Counted from the stretch's first letter, positions 39,063 to 48,381 are shown. The stretch: 64,000 nucleotides of DNA from Streptomyces sp. DT2A-34 (GCF_030499515.1 NZ_JASTWJ010000001.1:7854001-7918000), one strand, 5' to 3'. Notes: a model not told the origin generated them from the sequence alone. Made by a program: numbers and translations.

Positions 39063-41042
39063 ATGACGCACCTCCATAGCAAGCGCTTGCCGAATGTCGG
39101 CAGAACCCTGGCCACCGTCGTGGGCCTGGTGGCCGCCCTGGCGCTCGGGGCGGTCGGGGAGGCGAAGGCAGCCGCCCCCGCACCGTCGGTGACCGCAGAC
39201 CGCTGGACCGACCAGCCGCACGGCTTCGCCTCCCTCGCCGGCGGTACGACCGGTGGCGCGGGCGGCAAGGTCGTCACCGTCACCGATCAGGCCTCGCTGG
39301 CCAAGTACGCGGCGGCGCAAGAGCCGTACATCATCCGCGTCTCGGGGGCGATCGACGTCGAGCCCTTCGGCTCGAACATCGTCGTGACCTCGAACAAGAC
39401 CATCATCGGCGTCGGCGACACCGGTGAGATCGTGCACGGTGAGCTGCACCTCAACCCCGGCACGAGCAATGTCATTATCCGCAACCTGACGATCCGTGAC
39501 TCGTATGTCGAGGGCGACTGGGACGGCAAGACCCAGGACTTCGACGCGATCCAGATGGACACCGTCCACCATGTCTGGATCGACCACAACCGCTTCACGC
39601 ACATGGGCGACGGGCTGCTCGACATCCGTAAGGACAGTCAGTACATCACCGTCTCCTACAACCAGTTCACCAACCACAACAAGGCGTTCGGGGTCGGCTG
39701 GACGACGAATGTGCTGACGCAGCTCACCGTCGACCACAACTGGTTCACGGGCACGAAGCAGCGCAATCCGTCCGCCGACAACTGCGCCTACGCGCACCTG
39801 TACAACAACTACCTGTCCGCGCAGGTGGCCGACGGTGACCCGGTGTGGTCGTACGGGAACTGGTCGCGCGGCAAGACCAGGATGGTCATCGAGAACAGCT
39901 ACTACGACGGGGTTCGGCATCCCTATCAGGCCGATGCGACGGCCGAGTTGGTCGAGCGTGGGTCGATCCTGAAGAACGTCAGCGGGCGGCAGGACGAGTG
40001 GGGTGCCGCCTTCGATCCGCGGGAGTTCTACGACTACCAGCTTGACCCGGCGGCCGCCGTCCCGGCGCTGGTGACGCGTTTCTCCGGGCCGCAGAAGCAG
40101 ATCGGCGACGCGGTGACGCTGCACGTCCCCGGCGACTATCCGACCGTGCAGGCCGCTGTTGACGCCGTGCCGGACGGCAACGCCGGCTCGGTGACGATCG
40201 CGGTCGCACCGGGGACGTACCGCGCCAAGGTGTTCATCCCCGCGAGCAAGCCGAACATCGTGTTGCAGGGGACTGGACAAGATCGGTCGGACACCGTCAT
40301 CGTCTTCGACACGCCGGCGGCCTACGGCGGCTCCACCGGAAGCGCCACCGTGCGGATCGCCGCCAACGACGTGACCGCGCGCAACCTCACCTTCAGCAAC
40401 GACTTCGACGAGGCCGCGCACGAGCTGAGCGGCGAGCAGGCGCTGGCGATGAAGACGACCGGCGATCGGATCGTCTTCGAGAACACCGCCTTCCTGGGCA
40501 ACCAGGACACGCTGATGACCGACAGCCCCAAGCTGACCACCGTCAGCCGGGTCTACATCCGCGACTCGTACATCGAGGGCGACGTCGACTTCGTCTACGG
40601 GCGGGCGACCACCGTCATCGAGCGTTCGGTGATCCGCGCGCTGAGCCGCGGCTCAACCACCAACAACGGCTGGATCACCGCCGCCTCGACCTTCAAGGAC
40701 AACCCGTACGGGTTCCTGATCACCGACTCGAGGGTGGTGAGCGACGCGCCGGCCGGATCCTTCCACCTGGGACGGCCCTGGCATCCCGGTGGTGAACCCC
40801 AGGCGATCGCCCAGGTGTTGATCCGGAACACCGAACTGCCCGCCGCGATCAAGGCCTCGCCGTGGACCGACATGGGCGGGTTCTCGTGGAAGGACGCGCG
40901 GTTCGCGGAGTACCGGAACTTCGGGCCGGGGGCGGCTGTCACCGCGGACCGGCCGCAGATGAGCGATGGCGAGGCGCGTACCCACACCGTCGCCGACTAC
41001 CTCAAGGGCGCCGATGGCTGGGCGCCGCACGTCCGGCGCTGA
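39063..41042 (+). CDS. secreted fused pectate lyase (PL1)-pectin methylesterase (CE8)
   Basis: 659 residues with GGGAG before the ATG; the in-frame start at 39051 has none. A signal peptide runs to about 39. The PL1 domain at about 45-345 has GFASLAGGTTGGAGGKVVTV, HHVWIDHNRFTHMGDGLLDI, and KQRNPSADNCAYAHLYNNY. The first Arg of R-x-P-x-x-R is kept but the second is Asp. A CE8 domain at about 355-655 has DYPTVQAAVDAVP, NQDTLMTD (catalytic Asp), EGDVDFVYGRATTV (second Asp), and LGRPWHPGG (Arg). It could de-esterify pectin and then cut it. A GCAAGCGCTTGC palindrome lies inside the first codons. Confidence 0.9.
   Translation: MTHLHSKRLPNVGRTLATVVGLVAALALGAVGEAKAAAPAPSVTADRWTDQPHGFASLAGGTTGGAGGKVVTVTDQASLAKYAAAQEPYIIRVSGAIDVEPFGSNIVVTSNKTIIGVGDTGEIVHGELHLNPGTSNVIIRNLTIRDSYVEGDWDGKTQDFDAIQMDTVHHVWIDHNRFTHMGDGLLDIRKDSQYITVSYNQFTNHNKAFGVGWTTNVLTQLTVDHNWFTGTKQRNPSADNCAYAHLYNNYLSAQVADGDPVWSYGNWSRGKTRMVIENSYYDGVRHPYQADATAELVERGSILKNVSGRQDEWGAAFDPREFYDYQLDPAAAVPALVTRFSGPQKQIGDAVTLHVPGDYPTVQAAVDAVPDGNAGSVTIAVAPGTYRAKVFIPASKPNIVLQGTGQDRSDTVIVFDTPAAYGGSTGSATVRIAANDVTARNLTFSNDFDEAAHELSGEQALAMKTTGDRIVFENTAFLGNQDTLMTDSPKLTTVSRVYIRDSYIEGDVDFVYGRATTVIERSVIRALSRGSTTNNGWITAASTFKDNPYGFLITDSRVVSDAPAGSFHLGRPWHPGGEPQAIAQVLIRNTELPAAIKASPWTDMGGFSWKDARFAEYRNFGPGAAVTADRPQMSDGEARTHTVADYLKGADGWAPHVRR
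39079..39090. promoter_or_regulatory. LacI-type palindrome within the fusion gene start
   Basis: GCAAGCGCTTGC is a perfect 12-base palindrome 17 bases into the lyase-esterase coding sequence. Its core equals that of the candidate operator at 32332-32343. Confidence 0.4.
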
Positions 41043-41113
41043 GCGCGTCTCAACGCCCTGAAGACCCCCCACAACTTCATATCTCCGTTTGATCCAGAAG
41101 AAAGAGCCGACCA

Positions 41114-42475
41114 ATGAAGATCAGCAATCGCAGGAGCAGCACAGGCGGTCGCCGCATGTCGGCCGTCGTCGCCCTGAGCGCCGTGCTCGCCCTGACGGCC
41201 ACCGCCTGTGGTGACGACGGGAGCGGTACGGGGGGCGACAAGGGCGACGAGGGCAGCGGCAAGGGAGAGATCGTCTTCTGGGACAACAACGGCGGTGTCC
41301 GCACCGACATCTGGAAGGAGGTCATCGCCGACTTCGAGAAGGCGAACCCGGACATCAAGGTCGAGTACGTCGGGATTCCGTCCACCGACTACCAGTCCAA
41401 GGTGGACACCGCCCTCCAGGGCGGCGGCCTGCCGGACGTCGGCGGCGTCGGCGCGGCGATGCTCGCCGGGTTCGCCGCGCAGAATGCGCTGGAGCCGCTG
41501 GACGACCGGCTCGCCAAGTCCGCCCTGGACGGCAAGCTCAACGAGGACATGGTCACCTCGCTGAAGGCCGCCGGCGGCGGTGACGACACGCTGTACTCGG
41601 TTCCGACCTCCGCGAACAACGGCGTCCTGTACTACCGCACCGACCTGTTCGAGAAGGCGAACCTGGACGAGCCGACGACCTGGGACAAGTTCTACGAGGC
41701 CGCGGAGAAGCTCACCAACGCCGGCAAGAACGAGTTCGGTTACACCATCCGCGGTGGCGCCGGTTCCGTCGCCCAGGCGCTGGACGCGATGTACGGGCAG
41801 TCCGGGATCACGTCCTTCTGGGACGCCGGCGGTGAGAAGACGACCGTCAACGACCCGAAGAATGCGGCTGCGCTGGAGAAGTACGCCGCGCTCTACAAGA
41901 AGGTCACTCCGGCGGCCGACCTGAACAACGACTTCACCAAGATGGTCTCCCAGTGGGACTCCGGCACCATCGGCATGCTGAACCACAACCTGGGGTCGTA
42001 CCAGGACCACGTGAAGGCCCTGGGCACCGAGAAGTTCCGGGGTATTCCGCAGCCCACCGGGCCGGGCGGCAAGCGGGTCCAGGTCTCCAACCCGGTCGAC
42101 GGTCTGGGGCTGTTCAAGAGCTCCAAGAACAAGGAGGCGGCCTGGAAGTTCATCGAGTTCGCCGCCTCACACGAGTCGAACTCCAAGTGGAACGAGTCGG
42201 CCGGCGCGATCCCGGCCAACACGGACGCCGCGCAGGACGCGTGGATCTCCAAGGCCGAGCCGACGAAGCTGGCGGCCACGGCGCTGAACGATGGTTCGAC
42301 CGAGATCGTCCAGCTGCCGTACTACCTGCCCGACTGGAACACCATCTCCAAGGCCGACAACGAGCCCAACCTCCAGAAGGTGCTGCTCGGTGACATGAGC
42401 GCGAAGGACTTCCTGGACACGATGGCCGAGCAGCTGAATGAGGCTCAGGCCGAGTGGAATCAGCAGAAGGGCTGA
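41114..42475 (+). CDS. ABC transporter substrate-binding lipoprotein, pectin oligosaccharides
   Basis: 453 residues. The signal peptide ends at Cys32 (LALTATAC), an unusual lipobox with Ala at -3. The mature protein is a CUT1 binding fold with IVFWDNNGGVRTDIWKEVIA, VEYVGIPSTDYQSKVDTALQ, GVLYYRTDLFEKANL, and VDGLGLFKSSKNKEAAWKFI. It is the only binding-protein gene in the pectin region, so it is the best partner for the permeases at 32396 and 33328, nearly 8 kb away. It probably binds oligogalacturonides or arabino-oligosaccharides. Confidence 0.9.
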   Translation: MKISNRRSSTGGRRMSAVVALSAVLALTATACGDDGSGTGGDKGDEGSGKGEIVFWDNNGGVRTDIWKEVIADFEKANPDIKVEYVGIPSTDYQSKVDTALQGGGLPDVGGVGAAMLAGFAAQNALEPLDDRLAKSALDGKLNEDMVTSLKAAGGGDDTLYSVPTSANNGVLYYRTDLFEKANLDEPTTWDKFYEAAEKLTNAGKNEFGYTIRGGAGSVAQALDAMYGQSGITSFWDAGGEKTTVNDPKNAAALEKYAALYKKVTPAADLNNDFTKMVSQWDSGTIGMLNHNLGSYQDHVKALGTEKFRGIPQPTGPGGKRVQVSNPVDGLGLFKSSKNKEAAWKFIEFAASHESNSKWNESAGAIPANTDAAQDAWISKAEPTKLAATALNDGSTEIVQLPYYLPDWNTISKADNEPNLQKVLLGDMSAKDFLDTMAEQLNEAQAEWNQQKG

Positions 42476-42517
42476 CTGGTTCCGCCGGTTCAGCTGATTG
42501 CGGCCGGTCCGGGGCTG

Positions 42518-42539
42518 CGAGGCCCGTGTTCGGGCCTCG
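42518..42539 (+). terminator. terminator after the binding-protein gene
   Basis: CGAGGCCCG (42518-42526) pairs perfectly with CGGGCCTCG (42531-42539) over a TGTT loop, 43 bases after the stop. Confidence 0.75.
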
Positions 42540-42550
42540 GACCGGCCGTG

Positions 42551-42602
42551 GCTGGGCGCGCCCACGCGGCGGAGCCGCATATCGGGCACTGCCCCGCGCC
42601 CC
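42551..42602. repeat. Streptomyces intergenic repeat (long form), copy 2
   Basis: Carries CACGCGGCGGAGCCGCATAT and CCCCGCGCCCC, matching 8185-8236 with a variant start and a few substitutions. It lies directly downstream of a terminator hairpin. Confidence 0.75.
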
Positions 42603-42669
42603 TTCAGGTCGCCAAGCACCCCCCACGTTGAAAGGCACCGCTATCCCGTAACACCCTTGAGAAAGGCAC

Positions 42670-43479
42670 ATGCTCGTGTCCCTCAACCGCAGACAGGTCA
42701 CCACCATGGCCGCCCTCGCTGCCGTCCCCCTCTCCTTCGCGGCCACGGGTACCGCTCAGGCCACGGAGCGCCGCCGCACCCGCACCCTCTACATCGCCGG
42801 TGACTCCACCGCCGCCCAGAAGTACACCGACGTGGCTCCCGAGACCGGCTGGGGGATGGCTTTCCCCTTCTTTCTGCACAAGGACAGGCCCGTCGCCAAC
42901 CATGCCGTGAACGGGCGTAGTTCGAAGAGCTTCGTCGACGAGGGTCGGCTCGATGTCATCCTCGGCGCGATCCAGCCGGACGACTTGCTCCTCGTCCAGT
43001 TCGCCCACAACGACGAGAAGATCGCCGACCCCACGCGGTACACCGAGCCCTGGACGACGTACCAGGACTACCTGCGCCTCTACATCGACGGCGCCCGTGC
43101 CCGAGGTGCCCGCCCCGTCCTCGCCACCGCCGTGGAGCGCCGGAAGTTCGACGCCGCCGGCAACGCCGTGCCGACCCACGGCGACTATCCGGCGGCGATG
43201 CGCGCGCTCGCCCAGGAGGAGCGCGTCACGCTGCTCGACATCCAGGCCCTGTCCCTCGCGCTGTGGCAGCGGCTCGGGGTCGAGGGGACGAAGACGTACT
43301 TCAACTGGACCGCCACCGAGCAGGACAACACGCACTTCAATCCGCCCGGCGCGATCGCCGTGGCGCGTCTCGTGGCGCGGGAACTGCTGCGCACCCGCGT
43401 GCTGGCCCCGCAGGACGTGCGCCGGCTCGACGCGGAAATCCCGGAGTCCTGGATCACCTGGCCGCAGGCCGCCGCGTAA
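42670..43479 (+). CDS. secreted rhamnogalacturonan acetylesterase (CE12, SGNH hydrolase)
   Basis: 269 residues with an N-terminal signal (NRRQVTTMAALAAVPLSFAA through about 35). SGNH blocks are in order: Ser in LYIAGDSTAAQKYTD, Gly/Asn in VNGRSSKSFVDEG, the Asn of FAHNDEKIADP, and the Asp-His pair in TEQDNTHFNPPGA. This set is that of CE12 rhamnogalacturonan acetylesterases, which remove acetyl groups from the rhamnogalacturonan I backbone outside the cell. The position between the binding protein and a pectate lyase supports this. The 5' gap holds a terminator and a repeat. Confidence 0.9.
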   Translation: MLVSLNRRQVTTMAALAAVPLSFAATGTAQATERRRTRTLYIAGDSTAAQKYTDVAPETGWGMAFPFFLHKDRPVANHAVNGRSSKSFVDEGRLDVILGAIQPDDLLLVQFAHNDEKIADPTRYTEPWTTYQDYLRLYIDGARARGARPVLATAVERRKFDAAGNAVPTHGDYPAAMRALAQEERVTLLDIQALSLALWQRLGVEGTKTYFNWTATEQDNTHFNPPGAIAVARLVARELLRTRVLAPQDVRRLDAEIPESWITWPQAAA

Positions 43480-43510
43480 CCACCCCGACCGCAGAAAAGA
43501 GAGCCGCACC

Positions 43511-44824
43511 ATGAACGCACAGGTATGGCATGGGCATGTCACAGCGAAGACAGCCGTGCTGATCGGCTGCACCGCGCTCGTCCTCGGACTCACCGGCACC
43601 AGCGCGGAGGCGGGCCCCCGCGATCTCGGCCGACAGGTCCTGGGAGCGAACGACGGCTGGGGGTCGGAGGGCGCCGGGACCACCGGCGGTTCGGCCGCCG
43701 ACGCCGAGCACGTCTACACCGTCACCACCTGGGCCCAGTTCAAGGCCGCGCTGAAGGCGGGCGGCGACGCGCCCAAGATCATCAAGGTCAAAGGCATGAT
43801 CGACGCCGTCTCCGAGGGCTGCGAGGCCTTCGTCACCGACGGGTACGACCTCCAGCAGTACCTCAAGGACTACGACCCGGCCGTCTACGGCAACGACGAG
43901 GTCGCCAAGGGTCCGCAGGAGGACGCGCGGGTCGCCTCCGCCGCCAAGCAGGACTCGGAGATCAAGGCCAACATCCCCAGCAACACCACCATCGTCGGCG
44001 TCGGCAGGAACTCCGGCATCCTCGGCGGCAGCCTCCAGATCAAGGGCGTCTCGAACGTCATCATGCGCAACCTCACCATCGAGGCCCCGCTCGACTGCTT
44101 CCCCAAGTGGGATCCGACCGACGACAACAAGACCGGCAACTGGAACTCCGAGTACGACGCCGTGGTCGTCTACGGGACGGATCACGTGTGGCTCGACCAC
44201 AACACGTTCACCGACGGGCGCTACCCGGACAGCGAGCGGCCGGTCCACTTCGGCAAGGTCTTCCAGCAGCACGACGGGCTGACGGACATCGTGCGCGGCT
44301 CCAACTACGTGACCGTGTCCTGGAACCGCTTCGAGAACCACGACAAGAACATGCTGATCGGCAACGGTGACGGCCTCGCCACCACCGACGGCGGCAAGCT
44401 CAAGGTCACCATGCACCACAACCGCTTCGACGGGATCCTCCAGCGCTCCCCGCGCGTGCGGTTCGGGCAGGTCGACGTCTACAACAACCACTACGTGGTG
44501 ACCGAGGAACAGAAGGACGACTACTACATCTTCGGCGTCGGCATCTCCTCGCAACTGCACGCCAGCGACAACGCCATCTCGCTGCCGGCCGGCGCGAGCG
44601 TCGGCAAGGTGCTGAAGAAGTGGAACGAGTCGCCGCTGACCGCCGAGAACAACTACGTCAACGGCAAGCTGACGGACCTCATCGCGGTCCACAACGCCGA
44701 GATCCCGGCGGAGACCCTCCAGTCCGGCGCCGGATGGACACCGACCCTGCGCACGAAGGTCGACAACCCCAAGGCGCTGCCTGGGATCGTCGACGGCTGT
44801 GCGGGCGCCGGCCGCCTGCGCTGA
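43511..44824 (+). CDS. pel: secreted pectate lyase, PL1 family
   Basis: 437 residues with a signal peptide ending near TGTSAEA (about 1-35). The PL1 elements are GANDGWGSEGAGTTGGSAAD, IIKVKGMIDAV, TTIVGVGRNSGILGGSLQI, DHVWLDHNTFTDGRYPDSER, DGLTDIVRGSNYVTVSWNRF, and R-x-P-x-x-R (QRSPRVRFGQVDVYNN). It is a paralogue of the 34221 lyase with the same domain layout but a longer N-terminal strand. Extracellular endo-lyase acting on polygalacturonate. A good hairpin terminator follows. Confidence 0.9.
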   Translation: MNAQVWHGHVTAKTAVLIGCTALVLGLTGTSAEAGPRDLGRQVLGANDGWGSEGAGTTGGSAADAEHVYTVTTWAQFKAALKAGGDAPKIIKVKGMIDAVSEGCEAFVTDGYDLQQYLKDYDPAVYGNDEVAKGPQEDARVASAAKQDSEIKANIPSNTTIVGVGRNSGILGGSLQIKGVSNVIMRNLTIEAPLDCFPKWDPTDDNKTGNWNSEYDAVVVYGTDHVWLDHNTFTDGRYPDSERPVHFGKVFQQHDGLTDIVRGSNYVTVSWNRFENHDKNMLIGNGDGLATTDGGKLKVTMHHNRFDGILQRSPRVRFGQVDVYNNHYVVTEEQKDDYYIFGVGISSQLHASDNAISLPAGASVGKVLKKWNESPLTAENNYVNGKLTDLIAVHNAEIPAETLQSGAGWTPTLRTKVDNPKALPGIVDGCAGAGRLR

Positions 44825-44836
44825 CCCACCCGCACC

Positions 44837-44861
44837 GGGCCGGGGCCCGTAGCCCCGGCCC
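44837..44861 (+). terminator. terminator after the pectate lyase
   Basis: GGGCCGGGGC and GCCCCGGCCC form a perfect 10-base stem over a 5-base loop, 12 bases after the stop. Confidence 0.8.
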
Positions 44862-44950
44862 ACCGCACCACCCCCCACGGCGAGGAACTCCCCGATCAAC
44901 CCGAACGCCCCGCTCACCCCTGAAGAGCCGCACCGCGAAGGAGCACCCGC

Positions 44951-46081
44951 ATGCCCTCGCCCGACCGCCAACTCCCCCTGACCAGACGGCGATTCCTGCT
45001 GACGAGCGCCGGAGCCGGCGCCGCCCTCGCGCTCGCGTCGGCCCCCGCGCGGGCCACCGCTCGACCCCGCCCGTTCGGCCGCTACGGTTCCCCGGCCGCG
45101 CGCCTGACCGCGCAGACCCTGTACGTCGACGCGTCCGGCCAGGGCGACTTCACGTCCGTCCGGGCCGCCGTGTCCGCCGCGACCGGCAGCGGCTGGACCC
45201 TGGTCATCGCGCCGGGGACGTACCGGGAGACCGTCGCCGTCGGCGTGACCCGCACGGAGATGACCTGGCTCGGCGCCGGTGACGACCCGCGTGACGTCGT
45301 CATCGTCTACGACAACGCCGCCGGCACCCCCAAGCCCGGCGGCGGCACCTACGGCACCACCGGCTCCGCCACCACCACCGTGCAGGCCGACGGCTTCACC
45401 GCCCGCCACATCACCTTCGCCAACGACTGGCTGCGCGCCGACCACCCCGGCATCTCCGGCACCCAGGCGGTCGCCATCAAGGTGCAGGGCGACCGGTCCG
45501 CCTTCCACCACTGCCACTTCCTCGGTCACCAGGACACCCTGTACGCCGACTCCATCGCCCTCGGCGTCTTCGCCCGCCAGTACTTCTCGCACTGCTACGC
45601 CGAGGGCGACGTCGACTTCGTCTTCGGGCGGGCCACGGCCGTGTACGAGCACTGCCACTTCCGGACCCTGACCCGGACCGACCTGACCTCGACGCCGTAC
45701 GGCTTCGTCTTCGCACCCTCGACGGCGGGCGCCAACCCGCTCGGCTACCTGGTGACCAGGAGCCGTGTCACCAGCGAGGCCCCGGACGCCTACTACAAGC
45801 TGGCCCGCCCCTGGGTGCCCAGCTCCGACACCACCGCCCGCCCGTCCCTCGTCGTCCGGGACACCCACCTCGGGGCCGGCATCGACGCGGTCGCGCCCTA
45901 CACCAACATGTCGGACGCCTTCCCGTGGCAGAACCAGCGCTTCGCCGAGTACCGCAACACCGGCCCCGGCGCGGTCGTCAGCGTCCCCGAGAACCGTCCC
46001 CAACTCGACGACGAGCAGGCCGAGTCGGCGACCCGCGCGGCTTACCTCGGTGACTGGCAGCCGTGGAAGGAGGCGTGCTGA
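44951..46081 (+). CDS. secreted pectin methylesterase (CE8)
   Basis: 376 residues with GAAGGAG before the ATG. A Tat-type signal (TRRRFLLTSAGAGAALALA) runs to about residue 37. It is a CE8 beta-helix with GQGDFTSVRAAVSAATGSGW, IAPGTYRETVAV, HQDTLYADS (catalytic Asp), EGDVDFVFGRATAVYEHCHF (second Asp), and LARPWVPSS (Arg). It removes methyl esters from homogalacturonan, making it a substrate for the pectate lyases. It is followed immediately by a second, closely similar CE8 gene, so the pair is a tandem duplication. Confidence 0.9.
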   Translation: MPSPDRQLPLTRRRFLLTSAGAGAALALASAPARATARPRPFGRYGSPAARLTAQTLYVDASGQGDFTSVRAAVSAATGSGWTLVIAPGTYRETVAVGVTRTEMTWLGAGDDPRDVVIVYDNAAGTPKPGGGTYGTTGSATTTVQADGFTARHITFANDWLRADHPGISGTQAVAIKVQGDRSAFHHCHFLGHQDTLYADSIALGVFARQYFSHCYAEGDVDFVFGRATAVYEHCHFRTLTRTDLTSTPYGFVFAPSTAGANPLGYLVTRSRVTSEAPDAYYKLARPWVPSSDTTARPSLVVRDTHLGAGIDAVAPYTNMSDAFPWQNQRFAEYRNTGPGAVVSVPENRPQLDDEQAESATRAAYLGDWQPWKEAC

Positions 46082-46082
46082 C

Positions 46083-47105
46083 ATGCGCCGGCGCGCTCTT
46101 CTCGCGGCTGGGCTGGGCCTGGTCGTCGCCGGGTCCACCCCTGCCCTCGCCGCCGGGTCCCGTCGCGTCCTGCACGTCCGCCCCGGCGACTCCGTCCAGG
46201 CGGCCGTGGACGCCGTGGACGGGCCCGGCTGGACGATCGTCGTGCATCCGGGGACGTACCGCGAGGTCGTCAACGTGCCTGTCGGCAAGGCTCACTTGAC
46301 CCTGCGCGGTGCCTCCCGCGACCCGCGCGACGCCGTCATCGTCCACGACAACGCGAACGGCACGAAGAAGCCCGACGGCACCACGTACGGCACCGCGGGC
46401 TCCGCCACCTTCACCTCGGCCGCCCCCGGCCTCACCGTCCGCGACCTGACCCTCGCCAACGACTGGCTGCGCGCCGACCACCCCGACATCACCGGCACCC
46501 AGGCGGTGGCGGCGTACACGTACGGCGACCGCACCCACTTCGAGAACGTCCGGCTGCTGGCCCACCAGGACACGCTGTTCGTCGAGACGACCGCGCTGAC
46601 GGCGTTCGACCGGCAGTACTTCCGCCGTTGCTACATCGAGGGCGACGTCGACTTCGTCTTCGGCCGGGCGACCGCCGTCTTCGAGGAGTGCCACTTCCAC
46701 ACGCTCCAGCGGGCCGTGGACTTCACCCCCAAGGGCATGGTCTTCGCCCCGTCCACCGCCCGCGCCAACCCGTACGGCATCCTCGCCGTCCGCTCCCGCA
46801 TCACCTCCGGCGCCGAGAACGCGGCGTACAAGCTCGCCCGGCCATGGGTGCCGACGTACGAGACGACCGCCTGGCCGTCCCTCGTCGTGCGGGACACCCG
46901 GATCGGGCCCGGCATCGACCCGGTGGCGCCGTACACCAACATGCGGGAGCAGTACCCCTGGCAGACCATGCGGTTCCGGGAGTACCGCAACTGCGGGCCG
47001 GGTGCGGTGATCTCGGTTCCGGGGAACCGGCCTCAACTGACCGCCGCGGAAGCCGAGGCGCACACCAAGCGGACGTATCTCGGCGACTGGCGGCCCGGTG
47101 CGTAG
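46083..47105 (+). CDS. secreted pectin methylesterase (CE8), tandem paralogue
   Basis: 340 residues, starting one base after the upstream stop. The signal peptide is MRRRALLAAGLGLVVAGSTP through about 24. CE8 motifs are VRPGDSVQAAVDAVDGPGWT, VHPGTYREVVNV, HQDTLFVET (Asp), EGDVDFVFGRATAVFEECHF (Asp), and LARPWVPTY (Arg). Long identical stretches with the upstream gene (such as NDWLRADHP and the GDVDFVFGRATAV loop) mark it as a duplicate. Its 3' end overlaps the next pectate lyase start by eight bases. Confidence 0.9.
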   Translation: MRRRALLAAGLGLVVAGSTPALAAGSRRVLHVRPGDSVQAAVDAVDGPGWTIVVHPGTYREVVNVPVGKAHLTLRGASRDPRDAVIVHDNANGTKKPDGTTYGTAGSATFTSAAPGLTVRDLTLANDWLRADHPDITGTQAVAAYTYGDRTHFENVRLLAHQDTLFVETTALTAFDRQYFRRCYIEGDVDFVFGRATAVFEECHFHTLQRAVDFTPKGMVFAPSTARANPYGILAVRSRITSGAENAAYKLARPWVPTYETTAWPSLVVRDTRIGPGIDPVAPYTNMREQYPWQTMRFREYRNCGPGAVISVPGNRPQLTAAEAEAHTKRTYLGDWRPGA

Positions 47106-48381
47106 GGCCGCCGCCGTTCTGCTCGCCTGGGCGTGCCTGCTCGGGGGAGCACCCGGGGCCGCCACCGCCGCCTCCGCCGCCGAGCAGCGCGGCCCCGTCG
47201 GCTGGGCCGTCACCGGCCCCGGCACCACCGGCGGGGCGGGCGGCACCACCTGGACGGTGCGCACCCGCGCCGAGCTCAAGGAGGCCCTCGCCAACCACGG
47301 CGACCCCACCGCGCCCAAGGTGATCCGGATCGTCGGCGCCATCAACGGGCATGAGGCGGCCGACGGTTCACTGCTCGGCGAGCAGGACTACGCGCCCGGG
47401 TACGACCTCGCCAAGTACATGTCCTGCTTCGGCGAGGACGGCGCCACCTGGTCCGACACCCGCTACGACTACTGCAGGCAGCAGCGTCAGCTCCGCCAGA
47501 CCGGGTCGGGCAAGGAGAAGGCGCAGATCCAGCTGACCGTGCCGAGCAACACCACGCTCGTCGGCATCGGCGACGACGCCCGGCTCCTCGGGGTCTTCCT
47601 GACCGTCAACACCGGCACGAACATCGTCGTCCGGAACCTGCGTCTCGAAGCCCCCGTCGACCACTTCACCAGCTGGTCACCGGACGACGCCACCCAGGGC
47701 AACTGGAACGCCCGCTTCGACGCGATGACCGTCGTCACCGGCAAGCACATCTGGATCGACCACTGCACCTTCACCGACGGCCGCTTCCCCGACCGCGACG
47801 CCCCCCTCGGCTTCCACGGCGAGCACGTCCAGCGGCACGACGGGCTGCTGGACATCGAGGACGGCTCCGACTTCGTCACCGTCTCCGACAGCCGTTTCGA
47901 CGACCACGACAAGGCGCTCCTCATCGGGTCGGGCGACGGACGCGGCGACCGCGACCGCGGGCACCTGAAGGTGACGTTCGTCCGGAACCTGTTCACCGAC
48001 ATCGTGCAGCGCGGGCCCCGCGTCCGCTTCGGGCAGGTGCACGTCGTCAACAACGTGTACCGGGGGAGCGCCGAGGACACCCTCTACGCGCTCGGAGTCG
48101 GGGTGGAGTCCGCGATCTTCTCGGAGCGCAATGTCTTCAGCCACCCGGGAGGCGAGCCGTCCCTCGCCGTCGCCGCCTACGGAGGCGAGCACTTCCACGA
48201 CACCGGCTCCTGGTTCAACGGCCGCCCGGCCCGGCTGAACGCGGTGGCCGGCGGTCTCGGGCTCACCGACGACGTCGGCTGGCACCCGGCCGACGCGTAC
48301 CCGTACCGGCCCCTCATGTCCCGGGCGGCGGTCGAGCACTACGTCCTGACCCACGCCGGCGCGGGGAGGCCGCATGCCTGA
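47098..48381 (+). CDS. pel: secreted pectate lyase, PL1 family
   Basis: 427 residues from a GTG overlapping the CE8 3' end; a signal peptide ends near GAATAASAAEQ (about 1-28). PL1 elements are AVTGPGTTGGAGGTTWTVRT, VIRIVGAINGHE, TTLVGIGDDARLLGVFLTV, KHIWIDHCTFTDGRFPDRDA, DGLLDIEDGSDFVTVSDSRF, and R-x-P-x-x-R (QRGPRVRFGQVHVVNN). Cys residues (CFGEDGATW, DYCRQQ) could form a disulfide. It overlaps the downstream hydrolase gene by eight bases, so three secreted pectinolytic genes and the hydrolase are probably one transcript. Confidence 0.9.
   Translation: MRRAAAVLLAWACLLGGAPGAATAASAAEQRGPVGWAVTGPGTTGGAGGTTWTVRTRAELKEALANHGDPTAPKVIRIVGAINGHEAADGSLLGEQDYAPGYDLAKYMSCFGEDGATWSDTRYDYCRQQRQLRQTGSGKEKAQIQLTVPSNTTLVGIGDDARLLGVFLTVNTGTNIVVRNLRLEAPVDHFTSWSPDDATQGNWNARFDAMTVVTGKHIWIDHCTFTDGRFPDRDAPLGFHGEHVQRHDGLLDIEDGSDFVTVSDSRFDDHDKALLIGSGDGRGDRDRGHLKVTFVRNLFTDIVQRGPRVRFGQVHVVNNVYRGSAEDTLYALGVGVESAIFSERNVFSHPGGEPSLAVAAYGGEHFHDTGSWFNGRPARLNAVAGGLGLTDDVGWHPADAYPYRPLMSRAAVEHYVLTHAGAGRPHA

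Noticed and set aside
43454..46288. 944-codon minus-strand frame across pectate lyase and CE8 genes
   Set aside because: Low-complexity Gly/Val/Asp-rich translation with no motif; real genes on the plus strand explain the codon bias.
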